Shown: positions 17,609 to 26,439 of the stretch, in pieces
Numbering within the stretch: position 1 is the first letter of the stretch
How the letters are laid out: the number at the start of each line of letters is the position of its first letter
Source of the DNA: an uncultured Eubacteriales bacterium
GTDB taxonomy: Bacteria > Bacillota > Clostridia > Peptostreptococcales > Anaerovoracaceae
DNA length: 53,986 nucleotides
Assembly (NCBI GenBank): GCA_900315485.1
Contig: OMZI01000015.1
Location: 1 to 53,986, forward strand
Reading direction: 5' to 3'
Translations under genes and position numbers: made by a program
The notes under the pieces: model-generated
Database searches by the model: none
Seen by the model: the letters and a program-made list of their open reading frames with translations, nothing else
Told to the model about the DNA's origin: nothing

Positions 17609-18486
17609 AAAAAAGCAAAAACCACAAAAACAACAGAAATAATGTAAAAGGCAGAGCCCCTGCAGGAGTAGGCGTAAGGCCGTCGAAAAGCCTCGGTCAG
17701 AACTTCCTCATCGATGAAGAGGTCATAGAGGCGATCGTTGACGGCAGCGGTGTCACGGAAGAAACTCTGGTCATTGAGATCGGTCCCGGAACCGGCGCGC
17801 TGACGCTGCCTCTCGCAGAAAGAGCAGGAAGAGTCGTTGCTGTCGAGCTGGATGAGAGAGTCATCCCGGGACTCAGGGTCAAGACCTTCAGCCTCGGAAA
17901 TGTCGAGATCATACATGAGGACATCCTGAAGATAGATCTGAGGGAGCTCATAGACAGGGAACTCGGAGAGTACGGACTCAAAGAGGTCAGGATAGTGGGA
18001 AATCTGCCGTACTACATAACAACCCCGATCATCATGAAGCTGCTCGAGGCAGATACCGGAGCAGCGAGCATAACAGCAATGATGCAGAAGGAGGTCGGCG
18101 ACAGGATCGCTGCAGAGCCGGGGACCAAGCTCTCGGGTGCGATAACCTATTCCGTTCATTACTATGCCGATGTAACAAGCATAGTTTCGGTCGGAAGAGA
18201 GTGCTTCTACCCTGTGCCGAAGGTGGATTCAGTGGTTCTGAGAATGGACATCAGGGACGAGTGTCCGGTCCACCCTGCTGACGAGGACCTCTTCTTCCGC
18301 TGCATCAAGGCGGGTTTTTCACAGAGGCGCAAAACGCTTCTCAACTCACTCATGTCGCTGGGGGACTATGAAAAAACACAGATAGCAGATGCTCTTGACA
18401 GAGCCGGCATCGCTCACGAGCGCAGAGCCGAAAGTCTGACTATGGAGGAGTTTGCCGCACTGGCAGACGCCCTCAAGGAGGTATAA
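17605..18486 (+). CDS. rsmA: 16S rRNA (A1518/A1519-N6)-dimethyltransferase
   Basis: RsmA (KsgA) dimethylates two adjacent adenosines in helix 45 of 16S rRNA. The 293-residue protein has a basic N-terminus, SKSLGQNFLID (about residues 29-39), SAM motif EIGPGTGALTLPL, VELDERV, and the catalytic NLPYYITTP. The C-terminal helical domain with QRRKTLLNSL is complete. The start overlaps the rnmV stop (ATGA), indicating coupling. Confidence 0.97.
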   Translation: MKKSKNHKNNRNNVKGRAPAGVGVRPSKSLGQNFLIDEEVIEAIVDGSGVTEETLVIEIGPGTGALTLPLAERAGRVVAVELDERVIPGLRVKTFSLGNVEIIHEDILKIDLRELIDRELGEYGLKEVRIVGNLPYYITTPIIMKLLEADTGAASITAMMQKEVGDRIAAEPGTKLSGAITYSVHYYADVTSIVSVGRECFYPVPKVDSVVLRMDIRDECPVHPADEDLFFRCIKAGFSQRRKTLLNSLMSLGDYEKTQIADALDRAGIAHERRAESLTMEEFAALADALKEV

Positions 18487-20595
18487 TTGCAGGATAAATT
18501 TGAAATTCTGAAATGGGTCCTGGCTGTCCTTTCAGCGCCTTTCAAGAGGCTGGGAAGCTGGATCGGCAGAGTTTTTCTTAAAATATTCCCGAGGCGTGCA
18601 GCGAAATATTTCGACGCTGACCGCCATGAAGTCAAATATGTACTGTGGATGCTGCTGTATGCATTCGGCATCAACCTGTACATAGAATGTTTTGCGCGCC
18701 TTTCAACAGGCATATTTGAAGGATTCAGATGGACGGTGACGCATCCTGTCATCTTCCTCTACAACATGCTGATCATATTTGCGACGATGACATTCGCGCT
18801 TCTCTTCAAGAGAAGGAGATTCGCATGGTTCATCATATCGCTCGTATGGATCATCATCGGTTCTGTCAACGGAGCGATCCTGCTCTCGAGAATGACACCT
18901 TTCACACTGTACGATCTGCAGAATTTTGCAGACGGCCTCACGATCATGACCACATACTACAGCATGTGGCAGATCGTTCTCGGAGCTATCGTCATTGTTC
19001 TCGGAGTCATGGCCATAGTCATGATCTTCATCAGGAGCGAGAAGTGGAAGAACATCCGCTACGGCAAGAGCATCTCAGCGATACTCCTCACGGTCGCGGT
19101 CACATGCGGAGCAACGGTCGGTCTTATCAGGGCCAATGTGATCGGCACATTCTTCGGAAACCTCAACTACGCCTACAGAGACTACGGCATGCCGTACTGT
19201 TTCATCATGACTTCCGCCAATGCCGGAATATCAAGGCCGAGGGGATACTCTGAGGAAATGATGGCGTCCATTCTTGAGGAGAAGACGAAGCGGGGCACCG
19301 ACACTGTCCTTGAGAGCAAAGACGACAGTACTGAGCATCCGAATATCATCGTGCTCCAGATGGAGTCGTTCACCGTGGCACAGGACTATGCCAATATCAG
19401 CGTTGACAGGGACCCTACACCTGTCTTCAACAAACTGAGCAAGGAGTACTCCTCCGGCACATTCATGGTGCCTGCCTGCGGAGCTGGTACGGCGAATACC
19501 GAGTTTGAGGTGCTGACCGGAATCAGTGCAAAGTTCTTCGGACCGGGCGAGTATCCGTACAAGGGCAAGCTGCGCAAGAAGACCCTTGAGAACATGGCAT
19601 ATGTGACGAAGAGTCACGGTTACGAGACAAGCGCTCTTCACGACCACAGGGCACTTTTCTACAACAGAAACGAAGTATATGCCAACATGGGTTTTGACAC
19701 CTTCACTTCTGTCGAATACATGAACAACGTGACCTTCACACCGACCAACTGGTGCAAGGACACCGTACTGACAGACCAGATCATGGAGATCATGAAGGAC
19801 TCCGAGGCAAGAGATTTCCTGCATGTGATCTCTGTCGAGGGACACGGTGCATATCCGACGGAGCGTGTCTTCAAGAACCCATATACAACAGTCACCTGCG
19901 ATGACGAAGAGCTGAAGTGGAAATATGAGTACTACCTCAATGAATGCCATGAGATGGACACATTCATCGGGGATCTTATAGATGCTATCAACGAGGCTGA
20001 CGAGCCTACGGTCATGATAATATACGGCGACCACATCCCGGCTCTTGATGTCAAGGAAGAGAACTACAAGCTGGACACTCTGTACGAGACAAGATATGTC
20101 ATCTGGGACAACATCGGTCTTGAGAAGGAGGACAGAAATATCGCTTCCTATCAGAGCGGGGCGATCCTGCTTGATGATGCAGGCCTCTCACATGAAGGAA
20201 TACTCTTCGACTACCAGCAGACGGTATCTGAAGATGATCCTGCATACCTCGATGACATGGAGGCCATAGCATACGACATGCTATACGGCAAGAACTACGT
20301 CTTCGGCGGAAAATCTCCGTATCAGCCATCGGATATGAAGATGGGACACAAGGACATCTCCATCAAGGAAATCAAGAAGATCGGAGACAGGTACTACATA
20401 AGAGGCAGCAACTTCACAGAGAGATCGATAATAAGTCTCAACGGCAAGCAGCTGTCAACGGTATATCTGTCGCCTACACTGCTCGCTCTGAACGAGGCGG
20501 TCGACCCTGATGATATAGAGAAGCTTGAAGTCAGCCAGGTCGACAAGTCTGAGGAGGAGATCCTGACTACAGTAGGAGCAAATGAGGAGCTGTAA
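18487..20595 (+). CDS. LtaS-like sulfatase-family phosphoglycerol transferase
   Basis: LtaS-type enzymes transfer glycerol-phosphate from phosphatidylglycerol outside the membrane, building lipoteichoic acid or decorating envelope glycans. The 702-residue protein has a short cytoplasmic start, about five transmembrane helices within residues 50-225, and an extracellular sulfatase fold. Visible metal and catalytic motifs are LQMESFT (Glu ligand), GTANTEFEVLTG (Thr nucleophile), LHDHRALFYNR, SVEGHGAYP and IYGDHIPAL. A beta-rich tail of about 90 residues follows. It starts at TTG 18487 directly after the rsmA stop, with a perfect AAGGAGG 5 nt upstream. Whether it makes LTA or modifies another polymer cannot be told. 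Confidence 0.88.
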   Translation: MQDKFEILKWVLAVLSAPFKRLGSWIGRVFLKIFPRRAAKYFDADRHEVKYVLWMLLYAFGINLYIECFARLSTGIFEGFRWTVTHPVIFLYNMLIIFATMTFALLFKRRRFAWFIISLVWIIIGSVNGAILLSRMTPFTLYDLQNFADGLTIMTTYYSMWQIVLGAIVIVLGVMAIVMIFIRSEKWKNIRYGKSISAILLTVAVTCGATVGLIRANVIGTFFGNLNYAYRDYGMPYCFIMTSANAGISRPRGYSEEMMASILEEKTKRGTDTVLESKDDSTEHPNIIVLQMESFTVAQDYANISVDRDPTPVFNKLSKEYSSGTFMVPACGAGTANTEFEVLTGISAKFFGPGEYPYKGKLRKKTLENMAYVTKSHGYETSALHDHRALFYNRNEVYANMGFDTFTSVEYMNNVTFTPTNWCKDTVLTDQIMEIMKDSEARDFLHVISVEGHGAYPTERVFKNPYTTVTCDDEELKWKYEYYLNECHEMDTFIGDLIDAINEADEPTVMIIYGDHIPALDVKEENYKLDTLYETRYVIWDNIGLEKEDRNIASYQSGAILLDDAGLSHEGILFDYQQTVSEDDPAYLDDMEAIAYDMLYGKNYVFGGKSPYQPSDMKMGHKDISIKEIKKIGDRYYIRGSNFTERSIISLNGKQLSTVYLSPTLLALNEAVDPDDIEKLEVSQVDKSEEEILTTVGANEEL

Positions 20596-20678
20596 ACTGT
20601 AAAACAATACACAGCTGCATATCTATAGATTCAATCCATTCTTAAATGAACCCTGTCTAAAAGAGGAGGACGTGTTCT

Positions 20679-22037
20679 ATGTCTGAAGAAAAGAAAACTA
20701 TCGAAAAGAAGCCTGTAAGACGCAGGGCTGTGAAGAAGAATGCAGAGCCCGCCGAGCAGGAAGCCGCCAGCGCTGTAACTGCTGCTGCAGAAACGGCAAT
20801 GGAGGAGGCGCTTGCTGAAGATGTGACAGTTACAGATGCTGCTGTGTCTGAAATCACTGACGCAGAACCCGCTGAGGCTGCAGAAAGCGCTGAAGAAGAC
20901 ACTGCAAATGAAAATGAAGAGGAAAGACCTGAGGTCGAAGGTATTCTGGAGATCGCTGATGACGGATTCGGATTCCTGAGATTCGACAACTTCCTCACAT
21001 CGAACAAGGACATATATGTTTCAAACAGCCAGATCAGGAGATTCGGTCTCAGGACCGGAGACAAGATCCTCGGCATCACAAGAAAGCCGCGCGCAGGGGA
21101 GAGATTCGGTGCTCTCCTGTATGTCAAGGCTGTCAACGGGATGGACCCGGGCGCGTCGAAGAGACGTCCGCATTTTGACGACCTGACACCGGTTTTCCCT
21201 AACGAAAAGATCGTGCTTGAGAATTCAAGCATCGACCTCTCGACAAGAGTGATGGACCTCGTCGCTCCTATCGGCAGAGGTCAGAGAGGTCTCATAGTGG
21301 CTCAGCCTAAGGCAGGCAAAACGGTGCTGCTCAAGAAGATCGCGGCTTCGATCGAGGATAAGTATCCTGATATCGAGCTGATCGTGCTTCTTGTAGACGA
21401 GAGACCTGAGGAAGTAACCGACATGAAGAGGAGTCTGAAGCATTCCGAGGTCATCTACTCGACGTTCGACGAGGAGACGAGACACCATGTCAAGGTAGCT
21501 TCGATGGTAATAGAGAGAGCCAAGAGGCTTGCCGAGTCAGGCAGGGATGTAGTGATCCTGCTCGACTCGATCACAAGGCTCGCAAGAGCATACAACATGG
21601 AGGTGCCTTCTTCAGGAAGGACCCTGTCCGGCGGTCTTGATCCGGGTGCGCTGCATCCGCCTAAGAAGTTCTTCGGAACCGCAAGGAATATCGAGGAAGG
21701 CGGCAGCGTAACCATCCTCGCAACTGCACTTGTTGATACAGGCAGCAGGATGGACGATGTCATCTACGAGGAGTTCAAGGGAACCGGCAACATGGAGCTG
21801 CACCTTGACAGGCAGCTCAGCGAGCGCAGGATATTCCCTGCGATCGACCTCAACAAGTCCGGAACAAGAAGAGAGGACCTGCTGCTGTCGCAGGAGGAAT
21901 ATCAGGTGATGTTCATGCTGAGAAGAGCTATGGCATCCGGCAATGTCATGGATGTCACTGAGGAGATCATCGACAACCTCTCGAGCACCAGGAGCAATGC
22001 GGACTTTGTGAACTTCATGCTCAAGAAAATGAGATAG
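20679..22037 (+). CDS. rho: Transcription termination factor Rho
   Basis: Rho is a hexameric RNA helicase that terminates transcription. After an Ala/Glu-rich N-terminal extension of about 85 residues comes the cold-shock-like RNA-binding domain ([15 protein letters not shown]) and the ATPase core with Walker [16 protein letters not shown] (about 209-223), [13 protein letters not shown], and the Q/R-loop region [12 protein letters not shown]. It ends normally in FMLKKMR at 452 residues. GAGGAGG precedes the ATG. Bicyclomycin-contact residues look conserved. Confidence 0.97.
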   Translation: MSEEKKTIEKKPVRRRAVKKNAEPAEQEAASAVTAAAETAMEEALAEDVTVTDAAVSEITDAEPAEAAESAEEDTANENEEERPEVEGILEIADDGFGFLRFDNFLTSNKDIYVSNSQIRRFGLRTGDKILGITRKPRAGERFGALLYVKAVNGMDPGASKRRPHFDDLTPVFPNEKIVLENSSIDLSTRVMDLVAPIGRGQRGLIVAQPKAGKTVLLKKIAASIEDKYPDIELIVLLVDERPEEVTDMKRSLKHSEVIYSTFDEETRHHVKVASMVIERAKRLAESGRDVVILLDSITRLARAYNMEVPSSGRTLSGGLDPGALHPPKKFFGTARNIEEGGSVTILATALVDTGSRMDDVIYEEFKGTGNMELHLDRQLSERRIFPAIDLNKSGTRREDLLLSQEEYQVMFMLRRAMASGNVMDVTEEIIDNLSSTRSNADFVNFMLKKMR

Positions 22038-22091
22038 ATATGTACAGAGGGACGGAGCATATCGTTCAAAAGGGGTATATATACAGAGGAA

Positions 22092-24194
22092 ATGGCAAAA
22101 CTGGACTACAGTAAAATTTTCATAAAGGAAACGTGTCCTACTTCGATAGGCGGACAGGCTGTAATGGACGGTGTCATGATGCAGGGCCCTGAGAGGACTG
22201 CGATCGCGATGCGCCTTCCTTCCGGTGAGCTTTACCTTAAGACAAAGCTCAAAAAGGAGCAGCCTAAGGCGATGAAGTATCCGTTCATCAGAGGCATCAT
22301 TGCTTTTGCGATGTCACTTGTCAACGGAATGTCCACACTGATGGAATCCGCAGACATACTCGAAAAGTATGCGCCTGAAGAGTACGCAGAGGAAGAGGGC
22401 AGATTCGAGAAGTGGGTCAACGGAAGATTCGGCGAGAGAGCCGCATGGAACATCCTGATGTCGGCATCTCTTATATTCGCCATAGTCATTTCGATAGCGC
22501 TCTTCGTAATATTCCCTACATGGGTCGTCAACTTCCTCGGGAAGTGGGTGGAAAACGCGATAGTGCTGAACCTTATAGAGGGAGTGCTCAGGATACTCAT
22601 ATTCATCGGATATATCCTGCTGATACGGAAGATGGAAGAGATCGAGACCCTGTTCAGATATCACGGGGCAGAGCACAAAACGATCCACTGTTACGAGAAC
22701 AATCTCGAGATGACGCCTGAGAACGCGCAGCAGTTTTACACACTGCATCCAAGGTGCGGAACGAGCTTTCTGATGTTCGTGCTGATCATCAGCCTCCTGC
22801 TCTTCAGCCTGCTCGGATGGCCGAATCTGGCACTCAGGATCATATCAAGACTCGTTCTGATCCCGGTCATCGCCGGAATCAGCTATGAACTGCTGAAATG
22901 GGCGGGACGCTCGGACGGCAGACTTGTAAGGATCCTCAGCTATCCGGGACTCATGCTGCAGAAGCTCACAACAGCTGAGCCGACGAATGAGCAGCTTGAA
23001 GTTGCGATCCTTTCACTCAAGGCTGTCCTGGTGGACAAGGACTTCCCGGTCATCGACGGATTCGTCGACAAGGACGGCAACATGATAGGAGATACATTCT
23101 GGAAGCCGGGCTCGGAAGTAATGAGCAAAAAGCTGCCGGAAGAGGATATCGAAGAGGAAGAGGAAAACGGAGAAGAGGGCATCAACAAGGCCATTGAATT
23201 CCTCAATGAGCTCGATTCCGAAGGATACACAATAGTGGAGACGGGTGATGAAGAGGGCGTTTCGCTTGCACAGGGGATCGCCGACCACTTCCAGGAGGAG
23301 GCCAAGCAGCGCTCCCTGAAGAAGAGATTCACCAACGACATTACGACGATCGAGAATGCCCTTCAGTGGGGACAGGCCGCTCTCAGCATGATAGAGAACG
23401 GCAAGAACGAAGCCCGCATCATCCTCTCGTATGCAACCGGTCTGACTCAGGCTGAGATCATTGCGCACAGCAAGGAACTCATGAAAGAGGATGACTTTGA
23501 AGAGTATGAGAGAAGGATCCAGGACCGCCTTACAGGCACTCCGCTTCAGTACATCACAGGAGTGCAGGACTTCATGGGCATCCCTATCAGGGTCAACAGG
23601 AACGTCCTGATCCCGAGGCTTGACACGGAAGTCGTTGTGGAAGAGGCGCTGAAGATAATAGAGCAGAAGGGCTGGGCACATCCTGACGTGCTCGACATGT
23701 GCACGGGCAGCGGAGCCATCGGAGTCAGCATTGCGGTCAGGTCGCCTGAGTCGATCGTGACAATGACAGATATCTCCGAAGAGGCGCTGAAGACGGCGAT
23801 GAACAATGCCGGGCTCAACGAAGTCAACCGCAAGTGCGTATTCCTCCTCGGAGACATGTTTGACGCACTGCCTCCTGACAGAGAGTATGACATGATCATA
23901 TGCAATCCGCCGTATATCGAATCCGGCGAGATCGACAGACTCAGCATTGAGGTCAGAGAGAACGAGCCGAGGCTTGCTCTTGACGGAGGCAAGGACGGAC
24001 TCGACTTCTACAGAAAGATTGCCATGGACGCAGGCGCTCACCTGAGAACAGGCGGCGTACTGGTCATGGAGATAGGGTATGATCAGGCCGGCTCGGTCAA
24101 GAGAATACTCGGCAAGGCGAAGACATTCACCGATATACACAAGATCAGGGACCTCGCAGGCCTTGACAGAGCGATCATCGCAGAAAGAATATAG
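22092..24194 (+). CDS. prmC: Fusion of YqhQ-like DUF1385 membrane protein and release factor methyltransferase PrmC
   Basis: Residues 1 to about 310 match the DUF1385/YqhQ family (SIGGQAVMDGVMMQGPER, four or so hydrophobic helices, and FRYHGAEHKTIHCYE). An acidic linker (about 345-415) leads to a complete PrmC domain (about 415-700) with the SAM motif DMCTGSGAIGVSIAV and the catalytic NPPYIESGEI. PrmC methylates the glutamine of the GGQ motif in RF1/RF2. In many Clostridia the DUF1385 gene and prmC are separate neighbours next to prfA. Here they are one 700-codon frame with no stop or internal SD that I can see, and prfA is 21 kb away. The membrane part would anchor the methyltransferase. A sequencing fusion is possible but the frame is clean throughout. 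Confidence 0.9.
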   Translation: MAKLDYSKIFIKETCPTSIGGQAVMDGVMMQGPERTAIAMRLPSGELYLKTKLKKEQPKAMKYPFIRGIIAFAMSLVNGMSTLMESADILEKYAPEEYAEEEGRFEKWVNGRFGERAAWNILMSASLIFAIVISIALFVIFPTWVVNFLGKWVENAIVLNLIEGVLRILIFIGYILLIRKMEEIETLFRYHGAEHKTIHCYENNLEMTPENAQQFYTLHPRCGTSFLMFVLIISLLLFSLLGWPNLALRIISRLVLIPVIAGISYELLKWAGRSDGRLVRILSYPGLMLQKLTTAEPTNEQLEVAILSLKAVLVDKDFPVIDGFVDKDGNMIGDTFWKPGSEVMSKKLPEEDIEEEEENGEEGINKAIEFLNELDSEGYTIVETGDEEGVSLAQGIADHFQEEAKQRSLKKRFTNDITTIENALQWGQAALSMIENGKNEARIILSYATGLTQAEIIAHSKELMKEDDFEEYERRIQDRLTGTPLQYITGVQDFMGIPIRVNRNVLIPRLDTEVVVEEALKIIEQKGWAHPDVLDMCTGSGAIGVSIAVRSPESIVTMTDISEEALKTAMNNAGLNEVNRKCVFLLGDMFDALPPDREYDMIICNPPYIESGEIDRLSIEVRENEPRLALDGGKDGLDFYRKIAMDAGAHLRTGGVLVMEIGYDQAGSVKRILGKAKTFTDIHKIRDLAGLDRAIIAERI

Positions 24195-24196
24195 GA

Positions 24197-24835
24197 ATGA
24201 CTGAAAGAGAAAGAATGGAAGCCGGTCTCATCTACGACTGCGGATCGGATGAAATCATGCCTGAGCAGATGCAGTATCAGGACGCCCTGTGGAGATTCAA
24301 CCATATGGGACCTTCTGAATTTGAAGAAAGACAGGAGCTGATGAAGGAGATCTTCGCTGAATGTGGTGAGAATACATTCCTTCAGGGACCGGTCAATTCG
24401 AACTGGGGCGGCAGACATGTGCACCTCGGATCGAATATATATGCCAACTTCAACCTGACGCTTGTTGACGACGGACACATCTATATAGGAGACTGGACTC
24501 AGTTCGGTCCTAACGTCACACTTACGACCGCAGGACATCCTGTTTTGCCTGAACTCCGCACCGGATACGGCACAGTGCTGCAGTTCAACAAGGACATCCA
24601 TATCGGTGAGAATGCCTGGCTGGGCGCAGGCGTGACAGTGCTCCCGGGCGTTACCATCGGAGAAGGGTCAGTTATCGGGGCAGGCAGCGTGGTGACCAGG
24701 GATATCCCGGCCAACGTTGTGGCGGTCGGCAACCCGTGCAGGGTGATGCGCGAGATCGGCGACCGCGACCGCGAATATTTCTATAAGAAGGACAGGGTCG
24801 ACTGGGAAGAGATCAGAAAGAGATACAGTAAGTAG
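24197..24835 (+). CDS. Sugar O-acetyltransferase (maltose/galactoside acetyltransferase, LbH fold)
   Basis: This left-handed beta-helix acetyltransferase of the LacA/Maa/NodL group moves acetyl from acetyl-CoA to a sugar hydroxyl. The 212-residue protein has the family's N-terminal helical region, then hexapeptide repeats (HIYIGDWTQFGPNVT, GVTIGEGSVIGAGSVV). The catalytic histidine is in TTAGHPV and the CoA-site motif is VAVGNPCRVMREI. It starts 2 nt after the prmC fusion gene, so is co-translated. The natural acceptor is unknown; these enzymes often act on spilled sugars. Confidence 0.88.
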   Translation: MTERERMEAGLIYDCGSDEIMPEQMQYQDALWRFNHMGPSEFEERQELMKEIFAECGENTFLQGPVNSNWGGRHVHLGSNIYANFNLTLVDDGHIYIGDWTQFGPNVTLTTAGHPVLPELRTGYGTVLQFNKDIHIGENAWLGAGVTVLPGVTIGEGSVIGAGSVVTRDIPANVVAVGNPCRVMREIGDRDREYFYKKDRVDWEEIRKRYSK

Positions 24836-24852
24836 CAGAAAGGAGAAAAGCC

Positions 24853-25035
24853 ATGTGCCTTTCAAATGTATACAGAAACAGTGTTGATGACAGCAATCTT
24901 CTTGCGAAGAATGTCGCAGACATCAAATTCACGGACGGAAAGATCGTGTTTACCGATATCATGGGCATCCGCACGACATTCGACGGGACCCTTGAGCAGA
25001 TCGATCTTACTGAGAACTTTATCATAGTGAAATAG
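24853..25035 (+). CDS. CooT-like small nickel-binding protein
   Basis: This 60-residue protein begins MCLSNVY, the hallmark of the CooT family, whose N-terminal Met-Cys pair binds nickel in a dimer with a small beta-fold. In Rhodospirillum CooT helps load nickel into CO dehydrogenase. Strong SD (AAAGGAG) 8 nt upstream. It sits between an acetyltransferase and an Fe-S reductase, with no CODH gene in the window. A CooC-like ATPase (38.3 kb) and an acetyl-CoA-synthase-like protein (43.5 kb) lie on the same strand, which makes a nickel role plausible. Confidence 0.8.
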   Translation: MCLSNVYRNSVDDSNLLAKNVADIKFTDGKIVFTDIMGIRTTFDGTLEQIDLTENFIIVK

Positions 25036-25062
25036 TGTCAAAGGGAACGTTCCGGATGCCAC
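25035..25062. repeat. Imperfect copy of the REP-like palindrome
   Basis: GTGTCA and TGCCAC flank the perfect palindrome GGAACGTTCC (25044-25053). The layout (TGTCA, GGGA-rich core, TGxCAC) is the same as at 3044-3076. It lies in the 42-nt gap between the CooT-like and aldo/keto reductase genes. Confidence 0.4.
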
Positions 25063-25077
25063 AAGAGGAGGAATGAG

Positions 25078-26217
25078 ATGTATTATAACGATTTTCAGGA
25101 TATCAGACTGTCGGGTCTCGGCATGGGCTGCATGAGGCTGCCGGTGATCGACGGTGATGATGCAAAACCGGATGCTGCGGCTGTGCAGGAGATGGTCGAC
25201 TATGCGATGGCAAACGGCATCAACTACTATGACACGGCGTGGGGATACCATGGAGGCAACAGTGAAACTGTGCTCGGACAGGCTCTGTCGAAGTATGACC
25301 ACAAGGACTTCTACATCGCATCCAAGTTCCCGGGTTATGACCTCTCGAACTTCGATCATATCGAGGAGATATTCGAGAAGCAGCTCGAGAAGTGCCAGGT
25401 GGAATATTTCGATTTCTACCTGTTCCACAATGTGTGCGAGATGAATATAGACAAGTATCTTGATGATGAGATCGGTCTGGCGGACTATCTCCTCAGGAAG
25501 AAGGAAGAGGGAAAAATCAAACACCTCGGATTCTCCTGCCACGGCTCCCTCGAGACGATGCACAGATTCATAAAGAAGTACTGGAGAATACTTGAGTTCT
25601 GCCAGATCCAGCTCAACTATCTCGACTTCGAATTCCAGGATGCCAGGAGCAAGGTCGAGGAACTCAACAACCTCGAAATGCCTATCTGGGTAATGGAAGG
25701 ACTCAGGGGAGGCAAGCTGGCAAAGTCCTGCCTCGGTGCTGAGAAGATACTCGCCAAGAGCAACCCTGACTACACACCGGCCAACTGGGCATTCGGATTC
25801 CTTGAATCCGTGCCGGGAGTAACGATGATACTCTCAGGAATGTCGAACTTCGAACAGCTGAAGCAGAACATAGAATTTTTCGATGAGAAGAAGCCGCTTA
25901 ACGATGATGACATCGCGACACTTCTGACTGCAGCTCACTTCGAGACTACAGGCAAGAATGCCGGAACAGTACCTTGCACAGCATGCAGATACTGCACGAC
26001 TCACTGCCCGCAGGGTCTTGACATCCCGAGGATACTGTCACTCTACAATGAGCACTCGTATTCAGGCGGCGGATTCATCGCACCTATGGCACTTGCGGCC
26101 TTCGAGAAGGACAAGCTGCCGTCGGCCTGCGTCGGATGCGGATCCTGTGCAAAGGTCTGCCCGCAGCAGATCGATATCCCGGGTATTATGAAGAAATTCA
26201 CTGAGATGATCGGATAG
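25078..26217 (+). CDS. Aldo/keto reductase with C-terminal 2x[4Fe-4S] ferredoxin domain
   Basis: The first about 280 residues form an AKR TIM barrel with GLGMGCMRLP, the catalytic Asp/Tyr region YYDTAWGYHGG, the lysine in IASKFPG and LFHNV. The C-terminal about 80 residues carry two Fe-S motifs, CTACRYCTTHCPQ and CVGCGSCAKVCPQ, each with four cysteines. Such proteins are common in anaerobes and may exchange electrons with ferredoxin rather than only NAD(P)H. The substrate is unknown. AGGAGG precedes ATG. A terminator follows, so it closes the operon that began with rho or the prmC fusion gene. Confidence 0.9.
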   Translation: MYYNDFQDIRLSGLGMGCMRLPVIDGDDAKPDAAAVQEMVDYAMANGINYYDTAWGYHGGNSETVLGQALSKYDHKDFYIASKFPGYDLSNFDHIEEIFEKQLEKCQVEYFDFYLFHNVCEMNIDKYLDDEIGLADYLLRKKEEGKIKHLGFSCHGSLETMHRFIKKYWRILEFCQIQLNYLDFEFQDARSKVEELNNLEMPIWVMEGLRGGKLAKSCLGAEKILAKSNPDYTPANWAFGFLESVPGVTMILSGMSNFEQLKQNIEFFDEKKPLNDDDIATLLTAAHFETTGKNAGTVPCTACRYCTTHCPQGLDIPRILSLYNEHSYSGGGFIAPMALAAFEKDKLPSACVGCGSCAKVCPQQIDIPGIMKKFTEMIG

Positions 26218-26237
26218 AAAATAAAGATTCAAAAGGC

Positions 26238-26269
26238 GGGTTTCAGCGTACGGAGTGAACCTCTTTTTT
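26238..26269 (+). terminator. Probable terminator after the aldo/keto reductase
   Basis: An imperfect stem (GGTTTCA with TGAACC, one bulged T) is followed by six T residues at 26264-26269. Confidence 0.55.
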
Positions 26270-26305
26270 ATGTTATAAAAACCTGAAGAGGTGTATCGTA
26301 AGTTC

Positions 26306-26334
26306 TTGAAAATGCATGTTATCAGAGTTACACT
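26306..26334 (+). promoter_or_regulatory. Probable promoter of dehydratase pair 1
   Basis: TTGAAA, exactly 17 nt, then TACACT, ending about 105 nt before the first dehydratase gene. Immediately downstream, the reverse strand reads TTGTTAAAAG, partly like the CCACTTGTTAAA element at 32814 and 42238. Confidence 0.5.
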
Positions 26335-26439
26335 TTTAACAAAGGTACCGGAAATGACCATGTCTCCGCATACTCACGCTTAAGCGGAGGCGGGGACTTT
26401 TCTGTTCTTAGGAGAGGGAAATAAGAAAGAGGTGTAGCT

